The notes below the pieces were generated by a model. It saw only the letters and a list, made by a program, of their open reading frames with translations, had not been told where the DNA came from and made no database searches. 64,000 nt of DNA from Tardibacter chloracetimidivorans (GTDB lineage: Bacteria > Pseudomonadota > Alphaproteobacteria > Sphingomonadales > Sphingomonadaceae). Made by a program: the position numbers and the translations under genes. Below are positions 8,674 to 16,567 of this stretch, piece by piece. The DNA is taken from the NCBI RefSeq assembly GCF_001890385.1, contig NZ_CP018221.1, positions 2,777,501-2,841,500 on the forward strand. Direction: 5' to 3'. Positions within the stretch are counted from its first letter, which is position 1. Each line of letters begins with the position of its first letter.

Positions 8674-9099
8674 TCAACTCTTCGAGGAAAGTTGCGTCAG
8701 CGCGCCCATCAGCGGGGAAAGATCATAGCCCTGGGCCGCAGCCTTCTCCGACAGGCTTTGCGGTGAATCACCCATCGACGCGCGGGCGAGCGACCAGAGA
8801 TTGGTCGAGCGCGTGCCGGAACGGCAGAACGCCAGCACCGGCCCGTCCGCGGATTCGAGCGCGGTGCGCATTGCTTCCACCTGTTCCATCGAAAATCCGC
8901 CGCTGACCGGAATGGCGGCATAGTCCATGCCTGCCGCCCGCGCGGCCGCCTCGATCTCGCTGCCGCCCGGCTGCCCCGGGGCTTCGCCATCGGGACGGTT
9001 GTTGATGACAAGGGTGATGCCCGTGGTTCTCGCCTCCGCAAGATCGGCCGGGGCGATCTGCCCGGCGACGAAGGTCTTTTCATCCAGCTTCTTGAACAT
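8674..9099 (-). CDS. TIGR01244 family (DUF442) phosphatase/sulfurtransferase-like protein
   Basis: This 141-residue protein belongs to the DUF442 group found alone or fused to Blh/persulfide dioxygenase-type hydrolases. It has the N-terminal MFKKLDEKTFVAGQIAPADL, the turn INNRPDGE, and the P-loop-like catalytic sequence FCRSGTRS around Cys92, which resembles a dual-specificity phosphatase or rhodanese active site. In bigger relatives this domain is tied to sulfide or persulfide metabolism, but the activity of the stand-alone protein is not established. The start is ATG 9099. The frame is open upstream for another 140 codons, but that stretch overlaps a structured RNA region and does not look like protein. 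Confidence 0.75.
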   Translation of the reverse strand: MFKKLDEKTFVAGQIAPADLAEARTTGITLVINNRPDGEAPGQPGGSEIEAAARAAGMDYAAIPVSGGFSMEQVEAMRTALESADGPVLAFCRSGTRSTNLWSLARASMGDSPQSLSEKAAAQGYDLSPLMGALTQLSSKS

Positions 9100-9261
9100 G
9101 CCTGCATCCTGTGGCCGCAACTCGGATGGCGTCCTTATCGGGGCCGCGGGCCGGGGTTGCAATGGCGGGACGGGCGAGCCGCAAGCTGAACGGCAAATTA
9201 ACAGCTTGCCAAGCAGCGAATCACCGATAGTATGACGCGCCATCCACGGGAGAGGATGCCT

Positions 9262-9291
9262 AAAGAAAAAGCCGCCCCGAAGAGCGGCTTT
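9262..9291 (-). terminator. rho-independent terminator of the candidate small RNA
   Basis: On the minus strand, AAAGCCGC pairs with GCGGCTTT around an 8-base loop (TCTTCGGG) and runs into TTCTTT. The plus-strand side has only a weak T stretch, so the preferred direction is minus. Confidence 0.7.
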
Positions 9292-9400
9292 AAGTTTAGG
9301 AGAGGATGCCTGAAAGGCATGGTCTTTGTGCACCGCACAAAGAGATTCCGCAAGTGCGAAAAGCTCATCGCTGATTGCGAAAATTGCAATCCGCTGATCG
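9262..9400 (-). ncRNA. candidate small regulatory RNA with anti-ribosome-site motif
   Basis: No gene of normal quality fills the gap 9100-9517. On the minus strand it contains a series of hairpins. They are GATTGC/GCAATC (9373-9391), a 9-bp stem with a 3-base loop (9323-9343), and ATGCCT/AGGCAT (9306-9320). Next comes a free CCTCTCC, and then an 8-bp GC-rich stem (AAAGCCGC/GCGGCTTT, 9268-9291) with a run of T on the minus side, a good rho-independent terminator. This is the architecture of a trans-acting small RNA with an anti-Shine-Dalgarno seed. The 5' end is not known, since no clear promoter was recognised. The element GGAGAGGATGCCT is present twice on the plus strand (9249-9261 and 9299-9311), once on each side of the terminator stem. 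Confidence 0.45.
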
Positions 9401-9517
9401 CTACCCGCCTTCCCTGCTTTACAGATGCTGACTGCGTCATTCCGGCTCCGTTCAGCCGGGAATCGCGATGGTTCGATCACGGCCGGAGCCGCCTGGCCCG
9501 GCAGCAGGAGGTTGAAC

Positions 9518-10057
9518 ATGCGATCATTTATATTAGCCGGTCTGATGGCGGCGACCGCGATGCCCGCCGTTGCTTACGCCGATTCGCCATCGCGGGCCGA
9601 GACGCGGCACGACCGGAGGGAAATCCGACAGGGGATGCGCGAAGTGCATCAGGGCCGGCATGAGGTGCAGCGCGACATGCGTCGGGGCGATTGGCGGGAG
9701 GCCCGCGAGGATCGTCGCGAACTGCGCGAGGACCGGCGGGAGCTGAGAGAAGACCGCCGCGACTATCGCGAGGACCGGCGCGACGCCTGGCGCGACTATC
9801 GCAGCCGCAACCGTCACGTCTTTCACCAGCCGCGCTACATGGGGCCATCGGGCTATCGCTATCGTGCCTGGCAGCCCGGCTGGCGTATACCGTCCGCCTA
9901 TTACGGCCCGCGCTACATCATCGCCGATCCCTGGCATTATCGGCTTCATCGGCCCGCGTCGGGCCATCTGCGCTGGGTCCGCTATGGCGATGACGTGCTT
10001 CTGGTGGACGTCCGGAACGGCATGATCCGCGAGGTGATCCGGGACTTCTTCTGGTAA
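9518..10057 (+). CDS. RcnB family periplasmic protein
   Basis: This 179-residue secreted protein has a signal peptide (MRSFILAGLMAATAMPAVAYA). A highly charged middle follows, built from repeats of the pattern R-E-D-R-R-E/D with L or Y (about residues 40-100). The C-terminal RcnB domain reads GYRYRAWQPGWRIP, then YYGPRYIIADPWHYRL, and ends with VLLVDVRNGMIREVI. RcnB-like proteins are periplasmic; the E. coli one is linked to nickel/cobalt homeostasis, but most homologues are uncharacterised. The start is ATG 9518 after a clear GCAGGAGG site. The Arg/Asp/Glu repeats suggest a long charged helix. Confidence 0.8.
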   Translation: MRSFILAGLMAATAMPAVAYADSPSRAETRHDRREIRQGMREVHQGRHEVQRDMRRGDWREAREDRRELREDRRELREDRRDYREDRRDAWRDYRSRNRHVFHQPRYMGPSGYRYRAWQPGWRIPSAYYGPRYIIADPWHYRLHRPASGHLRWVRYGDDVLLVDVRNGMIREVIRDFFW

Positions 10058-10153
10058 CTGTCGGGGCGGGGTGGCCGGCGTCTCGGCCGCCCTTGCCTGC
10101 TATCAGCCGCCTCATTAGCATCGGGTCATGGTCCCCCTAAGGATTTCCCCCCG

Positions 10154-11980
10154 ATGTCAAAATCTTCGATCCTGTGCGCGGCCGCCGGCCTCGCCCTGCT
10201 TTCCGCCTGCGCGCAGCAGTCTCAGCCGCCCGCTGTGAGCAGCGCACCTGCGATCGCACCCGCCGCCAGCGCGGCCGGGCAGCTTCGCGCACTTCTGGCG
10301 CAAAGCGATGAGGCCGATCTGAAGCGCAATCCGCTGAACGCGCTCTACCGGGGCGACATGCGCTATGCCGGGCAGTTCGGCGATCATCTGTCCGACGCCT
10401 ATCTGGCGGCCGAACGCGCGGCCGCCGAGGAAGATCTGAGGCGGCTCGCCGAGGTTGACCGCAGCCGGCTTTCGCCCACCGATCAGGTGATCCACGACAC
10501 GTTCAAATGGCAGCGGACGCTGGACCTGCGCGGTCTCCAGCCCGATTTCGCGCTCATCGGCGTGCAGCTGCCGATTGATCATTTCAACGGGATGCACATC
10601 TACTTTCCCGATCTTTCGTCGGGGGAGGGCGCAGCGCCCTACAAGACCGTCGCCGATTACGACCACGGGCTGTCGCGGATCGACGGATTTGTCGCCTTTC
10701 TGGACGCGGCGGCCGTGCGCATGCGCGAAGGCGCCGCGCGCGGTGTCACCCAGCCCAGGCTCGTTGTTGAAAACATGATCGGGCAGCTCGACACGCTGAT
10801 CGCGCAGGGCGTGGACAAGTCCACCTTCTACGGTCCGATCCGCAACATGCCGGAGGGCTTTACCGACGCTGAAAAGGCGCGGCTGACGCAGGCCTATCGC
10901 GAGGCGATTTCCGGGAAGATCGATCCAGCCTACAAGCGCCTTCGCGATTTCCTGAAGACCGAATATCTGCCGCGGGCGCGGGCGAGCGTCGGGTTGAGCC
11001 AGATGCCGGGCGGCGCGGACTATTACGCCTATCTGGTGGAGCGGCAGACGACCACCGAGATGACGCCTGACGAGATTCACCAGCTTGGCTTGAGCGAAGT
11101 CGCCCGGATCAAGAAGGGCATGGAGGAGATCAAGAACCAGGTCGGCTTCAAGGAGCCGCTGGCCAAGTTCTTCGACTACATCCGCACCGATCCCAAGTTC
11201 AAACCGGAAAGCGCCAAGGCGCTGGGCGACGGCTACCGAGCGATTGGGGAGCGTGTGGCCGCCGCCGTGCCGAAGCTGTTCTCCACCGTCCCCGAAGCGC
11301 CGCTCGAGATCAGGCCGGTGCCGTCCTATATCGAAAAGACATCGGCCGGGGCCTATTACATGGCCGGCACGCCCGACGGATCGCGGCCGGGCATATTCTA
11401 TTACAACAGCTACGACCTGCCGTCGCGCACCACGCCGGGCATGGAAACGCTCTATCTGCACGAAGCCGTGCCGGGGCATCATTTCCAGATCAGCCTCGCG
11501 CAGGAAAATGATGAGCTGCCCAATTTCCTGCGTTTCGACGGCAATACCGCCTATGTCGAAGGCTGGGCGCTCTATTCCGAAAGCCTGGGGCGGGAGCTTG
11601 GGCTGCTGACCGATCCCTATCAGCGCTTCGGCTCCTATGACGACGAGATGATGCGGGCGATGCGGCTGGTCGTCGACACCGGCATCCACGCCAAGGGCTG
11701 GACCCGCGATCAGGCGATCGCCTACATGCTCGCCAATTCATCGATGGGCAGGACCGATGCGACCGCCGAGGTGGAGCGCTATATCGCCTATCCGGGGCAG
11801 GCGCTGTCCTACAAGGTGGGGCAGATCACGATCCGGCGGCTGCGCGACAGGGCCGAAGCGGCGCTTGGAGCCCGGTTCGACATCCGCGCCTTCCATGACC
11901 AGGTGCTGACGACGGGCGCCTTGCCGATGGAGATTCTTGAAGCCAAGATCGACAACTGGATCGCATCGCAAAAGGGCTGA
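10154..11980 (+). CDS. DUF885 family metallopeptidase-like lipoprotein
   Basis: This 608-residue protein begins with a lipoprotein signal peptide (LALLSAC, Cys at about 19) and has the DUF885 architecture throughout. The zinc-binding core is HEAVPGHH (His436-His443), followed by YVEGWALYSESLG, which supplies the third ligand region. DUF885 proteins resemble M2/M32-type zinc peptidases, and several sphingomonads carry multiple copies. The cellular substrate is unknown. It stands alone, with 96 bases of spacer before it and the VOC gene 33 bases after it on the same strand. Confidence 0.85.
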   Translation: MSKSSILCAAAGLALLSACAQQSQPPAVSSAPAIAPAASAAGQLRALLAQSDEADLKRNPLNALYRGDMRYAGQFGDHLSDAYLAAERAAAEEDLRRLAEVDRSRLSPTDQVIHDTFKWQRTLDLRGLQPDFALIGVQLPIDHFNGMHIYFPDLSSGEGAAPYKTVADYDHGLSRIDGFVAFLDAAAVRMREGAARGVTQPRLVVENMIGQLDTLIAQGVDKSTFYGPIRNMPEGFTDAEKARLTQAYREAISGKIDPAYKRLRDFLKTEYLPRARASVGLSQMPGGADYYAYLVERQTTTEMTPDEIHQLGLSEVARIKKGMEEIKNQVGFKEPLAKFFDYIRTDPKFKPESAKALGDGYRAIGERVAAAVPKLFSTVPEAPLEIRPVPSYIEKTSAGAYYMAGTPDGSRPGIFYYNSYDLPSRTTPGMETLYLHEAVPGHHFQISLAQENDELPNFLRFDGNTAYVEGWALYSESLGRELGLLTDPYQRFGSYDDEMMRAMRLVVDTGIHAKGWTRDQAIAYMLANSSMGRTDATAEVERYIAYPGQALSYKVGQITIRRLRDRAEAALGARFDIRAFHDQVLTTGALPMEILEAKIDNWIASQKG

Positions 11981-12013
11981 ACGCAGGCGCGACCCGCCTG
12001 ACAGGGAGGATGA

Positions 12014-12439
12014 ATGCCGGCTGATCTGGGCTTCACCCATATCGCACTGGTGGTCGCGGACATGGAGGCGAGCCTCGCCTTCTATGCCGATTATGCGAAC
12101 ATGCATGTCGTCCACCGCCGCAACGGCCAGGGCCGGGGCGATGTGGTCGCGTGGATCAGCGACGGAACGCGGCCTTTCGTCATCGTGCTGATCCAGCAGC
12201 CGGGGCTGAAGGATCGTCCGCTCGGGCCGATCGGCCATCTGGGGGTGGCTTGCGCCAGCCGCGAAGACATCGACCGGCTGGCCGCGCGCGCGGCGGAGGC
12301 GGGTATCCTGCTGAAAGGCCCCGAAGACTGGGGCGCGCCGGTTGGCTATTGGGCCTATATCGCCGACCCTGACGGCAATGTGCTGGAGATTTCGCACGGC
12401 CAGCAGGTGGAGCTGACCGTGGAAAACCGGCCGGGTTGA
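12014..12439 (+). CDS. VOC (glyoxalase/bleomycin resistance) family protein
   Basis: This 141-residue protein has a complete pair of beta-alpha-beta-beta-beta modules: GFTHIALVVADMEASLAFY at the N-terminus, PIGHLGVACASREDIDRLA in the middle, and YIADPDGNVLEISHGQ at the end. Metal ligands could be His11, His about 76 and the final Glu of VLEIS, as in glyoxalase I-like enzymes. The substrate is unknown. A GGGAGGATGA ribosome site precedes the ATG, and the gene probably follows DUF885 in one transcript. Confidence 0.85.
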   Translation: MPADLGFTHIALVVADMEASLAFYADYANMHVVHRRNGQGRGDVVAWISDGTRPFVIVLIQQPGLKDRPLGPIGHLGVACASREDIDRLAARAAEAGILLKGPEDWGAPVGYWAYIADPDGNVLEISHGQQVELTVENRPG

Positions 12440-12476
12440 GCAGCCACGCCCGGCCATTCGTTCCGTGCGTAGTCGG

Positions 12477-12905
12477 CTAGGGCCGCTTCTTCAGCTCGTC
12501 CCTGATCTCGCGGAGCAGCAGCACGTCTTCCGGCGTTGCGGCAGGCGTTGCCGGCTTCCTTTCGATCAGCCGGTTGGCGAGCTTCACCATCAGGAAGATG
12601 ATGAAGGCGAGAATGATGAAATTGACCGTCTGGGTGATGAACTCACCATAGCCCAGCACGGGCACGCCCGCCGCCTTCAGGGCGGCATAGTCGCTCAACG
12701 AGCCCTCATAGGCTTCAGGTACATCCGCAAGCAGGAAGAACTTGCTGGAGAAGTTGAGCCCGCCGAAAACGCGGGCGACCACGGGCATGATCACATCATC
12801 GGTCAGCGATGTGACGATCTTGCCGAATGCGCCGCCGATAATGACCGCGACCGCCAGATCCAGCACATTGCCGCGCGCGATGAACGCCTTGAACTCGCTG
12901 AGCAT
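12477..12905 (-). CDS. mscL: large-conductance mechanosensitive channel MscL
   Basis: This protein of 142 residues (144 if the ATG at 12911 is used) is an inner-membrane pentamer that opens on membrane tension to release osmolytes. It shows the standard N-terminal amphipathic segment [20 protein letters not shown], the TM1 pore Gly/Ala pattern, a periplasmic loop, TM2 ([19 protein letters not shown]) and the C-terminal helical bundle ([13 protein letters not shown]). The downstream ATG was preferred because GGGG stands 6-9 bases before it. It is divergent from lemA. Confidence 0.95.
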   Translation of the reverse strand: MLSEFKAFIARGNVLDLAVAVIIGGAFGKIVTSLTDDVIMPVVARVFGGLNFSSKFFLLADVPEAYEGSLSDYAALKAAGVPVLGYGEFITQTVNFIILAFIIFLMVKLANRLIERKPATPAATPEDVLLLREIRDELKKRP

Positions 12906-13054
12906 TTTCATCCCCGTCTATTCGACATCGCCCGTAACGAACCGTTCTTTGCCTTGGAATGCAAGTCTTTTGCGAAACAAAGCCCGATTGCCGATGCAAC
13001 GGCTACGCCCTAAGATCGTTGCGCTTCCAGCACGGCCGGTGAAAAGGAAAATCC

Positions 13055-13648
13055 ATGTCTCTCCGTCGCTTCGGCAAGATCATGCTGCCTGCAATGCTTG
13101 CGCTGTGGCTGACCGCCTGCGGCATCAACGCCATTCCCACGGCGGAGGAAAACGCCAAGGCGAAATGGGCCGATGTGCAGAACCAGTATCAGCGCCGCGC
13201 CGACCTGATCCCCAATCTGGTCGCAACCGTGCGGGGCTATGCCGAGCAGGAGCGCGAGGTGCTGGTGGAGGTGACGAACGCGCGGGCGCGCGCCACCTCG
13301 GTCAATGTCTCGCCCGAACAGTTGACCGATCCCGCGGCGGTGGAACAATTCTCCCAGGCGCAAGGCGCGCTCAGCCAGTCGCTCGGCAGGCTGCTGCTGG
13401 TGGTGGAGCGCTATCCGGATTTGAAGTCCAACCAGAACTTCCTTGCGTTGCAGAGCCAGATCGAAGGCACCGAGAACCGCATCGCCATCGCGCGGTTGGA
13501 CTATAATCGCGCGGTGCAGGACTATAACACCGAAATCCGCACCTTTCCGTCGATCGTGGGCGCAAGGCTGATCTATGGCGCAAAGCCGATGGTGCCGTTC
13601 CAGGCGACTTCGCCAGGGGCGGAACAAGCGCCGAAGGTCGAGTTCTGA
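13055..13648 (+). CDS. LemA family protein
   Basis: This 197-residue predicted lipoprotein (signal peptide ending LWLTAC) has the LemA helical core: AKWADVQNQYQRRADLIPNLVATVRGYAEQE, here shortened to its key features, followed by VTNARARAT and the final strand-like MVPFQA. LemA proteins are membrane-tethered helical bundles of unknown biochemical function that are usually co-encoded with TPM-domain proteins, as here. Its stop overlaps the next start by one base (TGATG). It heads a four-gene unit lemA-TPM-TPM-nudix. Confidence 0.9.
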   Translation: MSLRRFGKIMLPAMLALWLTACGINAIPTAEENAKAKWADVQNQYQRRADLIPNLVATVRGYAEQEREVLVEVTNARARATSVNVSPEQLTDPAAVEQFSQAQGALSQSLGRLLLVVERYPDLKSNQNFLALQSQIEGTENRIAIARLDYNRAVQDYNTEIRTFPSIVGARLIYGAKPMVPFQATSPGAEQAPKVEF

Positions 13649-14421
13649 TGACCCGCATCCGGGCCGTCGCGGCGGCCCTGCTGCTTTGCCTGTGGGGTGC
13701 GGCGGCACTGGCCGCGCCTCAATTTCCGCCGCTTTCCGGCCGCGTGACGGACGCCTCCGATCTGCTCGACCCGGCGCAGGAGCAGGCGCTTGGGGCAAAG
13801 CTGGAATCGCTGGAAAAGCAGACCGGACGCCAGCTTGTGGTCGCAACCATTCCCGATCTGCAGGGCCATGCTATCGAGGATTACGGCTATCAGCTTGGCC
13901 GCGCCTGGGGGATCGGCCGCAAGGACGTGAACGACGGGGTGCTGCTGATCGTGGCGCCCAATGAAAAGAAGGTCAGAATAGAGGTCGGCTACGGGCTGGA
14001 GCCGGTGCTGACCGACGCGCTTTCAAGCGTCATCATTCAGCAGGCGATATTGCCGCATTTCCGTGAAGGCCGGATGGCGGAAGGAATCCTGGCGGGCGCG
14101 GACGCGCTGATCGCGCAGCTCCAGCTCCCCGATGAAGAGGCGCAGGCCCGCCACGCCGAGGCCGCACGGCTTCTGGCGGAGCGCGACCGGGGCACGGGCC
14201 CTGCCGGGTTTTTCTGGATCATCGTCGTGGCGGTCATCCTCATCGTGATCTTCAGCAATCGCGGCGTGGGCCGCCGCTTCCGGGGCGGGCGGGCTCCCGT
14301 GGTGCTCTGGGGGCCGGGGCTCGGCGGCGGCTGGGGCGGCGGGCGCGGCGGCTTCGGCGGTGGCGGATTTTCGGGTGGCGGCGGCAGCTTTGGCGGCGGA
14401 GGCGCATCGGGCGGATGGTGA
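13648..14421 (+). CDS. TPM domain protein with Gly-rich C-terminus
   Basis: This 257-residue protein has a signal peptide (about 1-24) and a TPM (YgcG-type) domain around residues 30-150 containing RVTDASDLLDPAQEQAL, LVVATIPDLQG, RKDVNDGVLLIVAPNEKK and EVGYGLEPVLTD. A single transmembrane helix (FFWIIVVAVILIVIF) and a Gly/Ser-rich tail (FGGGGFSGGGGSFGGGG) follow. TPM domains occur in photosystem-II repair phosphatase-like proteins and in LemA partners. The domain sits in the periplasm and the Gly tail in or near the membrane. It is translationally coupled to lemA (TGATG). Confidence 0.9.
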   Translation: MTRIRAVAAALLLCLWGAAALAAPQFPPLSGRVTDASDLLDPAQEQALGAKLESLEKQTGRQLVVATIPDLQGHAIEDYGYQLGRAWGIGRKDVNDGVLLIVAPNEKKVRIEVGYGLEPVLTDALSSVIIQQAILPHFREGRMAEGILAGADALIAQLQLPDEEAQARHAEAARLLAERDRGTGPAGFFWIIVVAVILIVIFSNRGVGRRFRGGRAPVVLWGPGLGGGWGGGRGGFGGGGFSGGGGSFGGGGASGGW

Positions 14422-15098
14422 TGACGGTCGATCCCGGCGACCACCAGCGCGTCACCGCTGCCGTGCGCGAGGTGGAAACGCGGACGAGCGGGGAGATCGT
14501 GACCATCGCCGCGCGGTCGAGCGACCATTATCTCGACATGGTGCTGGCATGGGGCGTGCTGGCGGTGTTCCTTGCGCTTGCGACTTTGGCCGCATTGCCG
14601 CCGCCGATGGTCGAGCGGCTGCATGGGGCGGCGCTTGGCTGGCAGGCGCAACTTTCCCATGGCGAGGCGCTGGCAGCGCTGATCCTGCTGCTGGCCGTGA
14701 AGTTTGGCGCGGTGTGCTGGATCGTGTCGCTTCGCCCGGTGCGGCTGGCGCTCACGCCGCGCGCGATCAAGGCCCGGCGCGTGCGGGCGCGGGCGATCGA
14801 CTGTTTCCGCGTCGGCGCGGAATGGCGCACCGTGGGGCGAACCGCCGTGCTGATCTACGTTTCGCTTGCCGAGCATCAGGTGGAAATCGTCGCCGACCGC
14901 GCGATTCATTCCAGGGTGGAGCCGGAGGAGTGGGGACGGATCGCCGCCGGCCTGGTCGATGCGCTGAAGGACGGGCGGCCGGGCGACGGTCTGGTCGCTG
15001 CGGTGGAGCAATCGGGCGAACTGCTCGCCCGGCACTTCCCACCAGACGTCCGCAACCCTAATGAGCTGCCGGACAGGCTGATCGAAACAGGACAGTGA
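14421..15098 (+). CDS. second TPM domain membrane protein
   Basis: This protein has about 225 residues. An ATG 6 bases upstream is also possible; the one at 14421 gives the TGATG coupling seen throughout this operon. It has a short TPM-like N-terminus (VREVETRTSGEIVTIAARSSDHY), two transmembrane segments (about 35-100) and then the second half of the domain (RTAVLIYVSLAEHQVEIVAD, ending SGELLARHFP). It resembles the TPM_phosphatase proteins that accompany LemA. Paired copies with different membrane topology suggest a heteromeric complex with LemA (inference). Confidence 0.8.
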   Translation: MTVDPGDHQRVTAAVREVETRTSGEIVTIAARSSDHYLDMVLAWGVLAVFLALATLAALPPPMVERLHGAALGWQAQLSHGEALAALILLLAVKFGAVCWIVSLRPVRLALTPRAIKARRVRARAIDCFRVGAEWRTVGRTAVLIYVSLAEHQVEIVADRAIHSRVEPEEWGRIAAGLVDALKDGRPGDGLVAAVEQSGELLARHFPPDVRNPNELPDRLIETGQ

Positions 15099-15607
15099 TG
15101 ACGGCAAAGACGGTGTGGAGCGGTCGCTTCCTTGAAGCGCGCGTGGATGAAAGCTGGGAATATGTCGTCCGCACCGGCTCGATCACCGCAGCGGTGATTC
15201 TGGCCGTGGACGACGGGCATGTCCTGCTGGTGGAGCAGTATCGCGTGCCGCTGGGCCGCAACTGCATCGAGCTTCCGGCCGGGCTGGTGGGCGACGAGGA
15301 CGAAAGCGAGAGCGTGGAATCCTCCGCCGCGCGCGAGCTGGAGGAGGAAACCGGCTACAGGGCCGGGTCCGTCGAGGTGCTGGGGGAGTTCGCCTCCTCG
15401 CCGGGCATGACGTCGGAGACCTTTCATCTGGTGCGCGCAACGGGGCTTCAGAAAACCGGCGACGGCGGTGGCGTGGACGGCGAGAACATCACAGTCCATC
15501 GCGTGCCGCTGGGCGAAGTCGCGGCCTTCATCGCTTCAAGGCGGGCGGACGGATGCGCGGCCGACGCCAAGCTGCTGCCGCTGCTGGGCCTGTTACAGGC
15601 GGTTTGA
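15095..15607 (+). CDS. NUDIX hydrolase (ADP-ribose pyrophosphatase type)
   Basis: This 170-residue protein (169 from the ATG at 15098) carries a full Nudix box, G-x5-E-x7-REL-x-EE-x-GY, read as GLVGDEDESESVESSAAREL followed by EEETGY. It is preceded by LLVEQYRVPLGRNCIELPAG, the hallmark of ADP-ribose or nucleoside-diphosphate-sugar pyrophosphatases. The SPGMTSE loop also fits ADP-ribose pyrophosphatases. It overlaps the TPM gene by four bases and ends the lemA operon. The role is probably housecleaning of ADP-ribose-like metabolites. Confidence 0.85.
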   Translation: MMTAKTVWSGRFLEARVDESWEYVVRTGSITAAVILAVDDGHVLLVEQYRVPLGRNCIELPAGLVGDEDESESVESSAARELEEETGYRAGSVEVLGEFASSPGMTSETFHLVRATGLQKTGDGGGVDGENITVHRVPLGEVAAFIASRRADGCAADAKLLPLLGLLQAV

Positions 15608-15645
15608 GCGCGGGGGCGGCCTGCAACGGTGGTCAGGAGAGATTC

Positions 15646-16539
15646 GTGCAATCGAGCAAAACAGCCGGGCGCTTCGCCTTTCCAGCGATGATCCTCGGCT
15701 CGTCATGCCTTGCGCTCGGACCCTGGATGGTCCGGGTGGCCGATGTCGGGCCCCTCGCCTCCGGCTTCTGGCGGCTGGCGCTGGCCGCCCCGCTTCTGCT
15801 GCTGCTTGCGCCGATGACGGGGCAGGCGTTGCCGCGGCTGGACCGGCGGCTGGTCGCGATCATCTGGATCGCGGGCGCTGCCTTTGCGCTTGATCTGGCC
15901 TTCTGGCACGAGGGCATCTTGCGTACCCGGCTCGCCAATTCGACGCTTGTCGGCAACGCCACCAGCTTCGCCTTTGCGGGATGGGGCTATATTATCGCTC
16001 GCCGTCTCCCCAGCAGAACCGCCGCCATGGCGCTGACACTGGCGTTCCTTGGGCTGGTGCTGCTGATGAGCCGGTCGTACCAGATCAGCGCGGACAATCT
16101 CTATGGCGACCTGCTGTGCCTGGTGGCTGCGCTGTTCTACACAATTTATCTGATCGCGATCGGGACGTTACGCGGGCGTCTTCAGCCGATGCCGACGCTT
16201 GCGCTTGCAACCGTAGCCGGCGCGGCGGTCGCGTTCATCGTGTCGTCATATGGCGAGGCCAGTATCCTGCCCGGAAGCTGGGGGCCTTTGCTGATGCTCG
16301 CCGTGTCAAGCCAGGTCGTCGGACAGGGGCTGCTGGTCTATGCGCTGGGCCATCTGGAGCCGGTCGTGGCGGGGCTTTGTCTGCTCGTCCAGCCCGTCAT
16401 CTCCGGCACAGTCGGCTGGATCGTCTATGGCGAAAGGCTGGGGCCGGTGGAGTTTATGGGAGCGGCGATGATCGGCACGGCGCTGGTCCTGATCCGCAGG
16501 CCGAACCGGGCTGTTCCACCGCCCGCCCCAATCGGCTAA
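15646..16539 (+). CDS. EamA/DMT family transporter
   Basis: This 297-residue integral membrane protein has two EamA repeats and about ten transmembrane helices. Landmarks are GPWMVRVADVGPLASGFWRL in the first repeat and ALGHLEPVVAGLCLLVQPVI in the second, the latter being the typical DMT C-terminal P-rich helix. The substrate is unknown (metabolite or amino-acid export is common). GTG 15646 is chosen as start because AGGAGA lies 6 bases ahead; no suitable ATG is near. The following MFS gene starts 28 bases later. Confidence 0.8.
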   Translation: MQSSKTAGRFAFPAMILGSSCLALGPWMVRVADVGPLASGFWRLALAAPLLLLLAPMTGQALPRLDRRLVAIIWIAGAAFALDLAFWHEGILRTRLANSTLVGNATSFAFAGWGYIIARRLPSRTAAMALTLAFLGLVLLMSRSYQISADNLYGDLLCLVAALFYTIYLIAIGTLRGRLQPMPTLALATVAGAAVAFIVSSYGEASILPGSWGPLLMLAVSSQVVGQGLLVYALGHLEPVVAGLCLLVQPVISGTVGWIVYGERLGPVEFMGAAMIGTALVLIRRPNRAVPPPAPIG

Positions 16540-16567
16540 GCGCGCATAAGATCGGCGGTAAGAGCGT

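Noticed and set aside
9306..9374. A 23-codon frame with a good ribosome site (GGAGAGG) on the plus strand
   Set aside because: The ribosome-like string and the ATG are part of a hairpin, and the peptide has no recognisable feature; the minus-strand terminator points to an RNA instead.
9232..9663. A 143-codon plus-strand frame running into the rcnB-like gene
   Set aside because: Arg-rich without a domain, overlaps the candidate structured RNA and most of the signal peptide of the real gene in another frame.
10157..11689. A 510-codon open frame antisense to the DUF885 gene
   Set aside because: The plus strand has a lipoprotein signal and the HEAVPGHH site; the antisense product resembles no protein.
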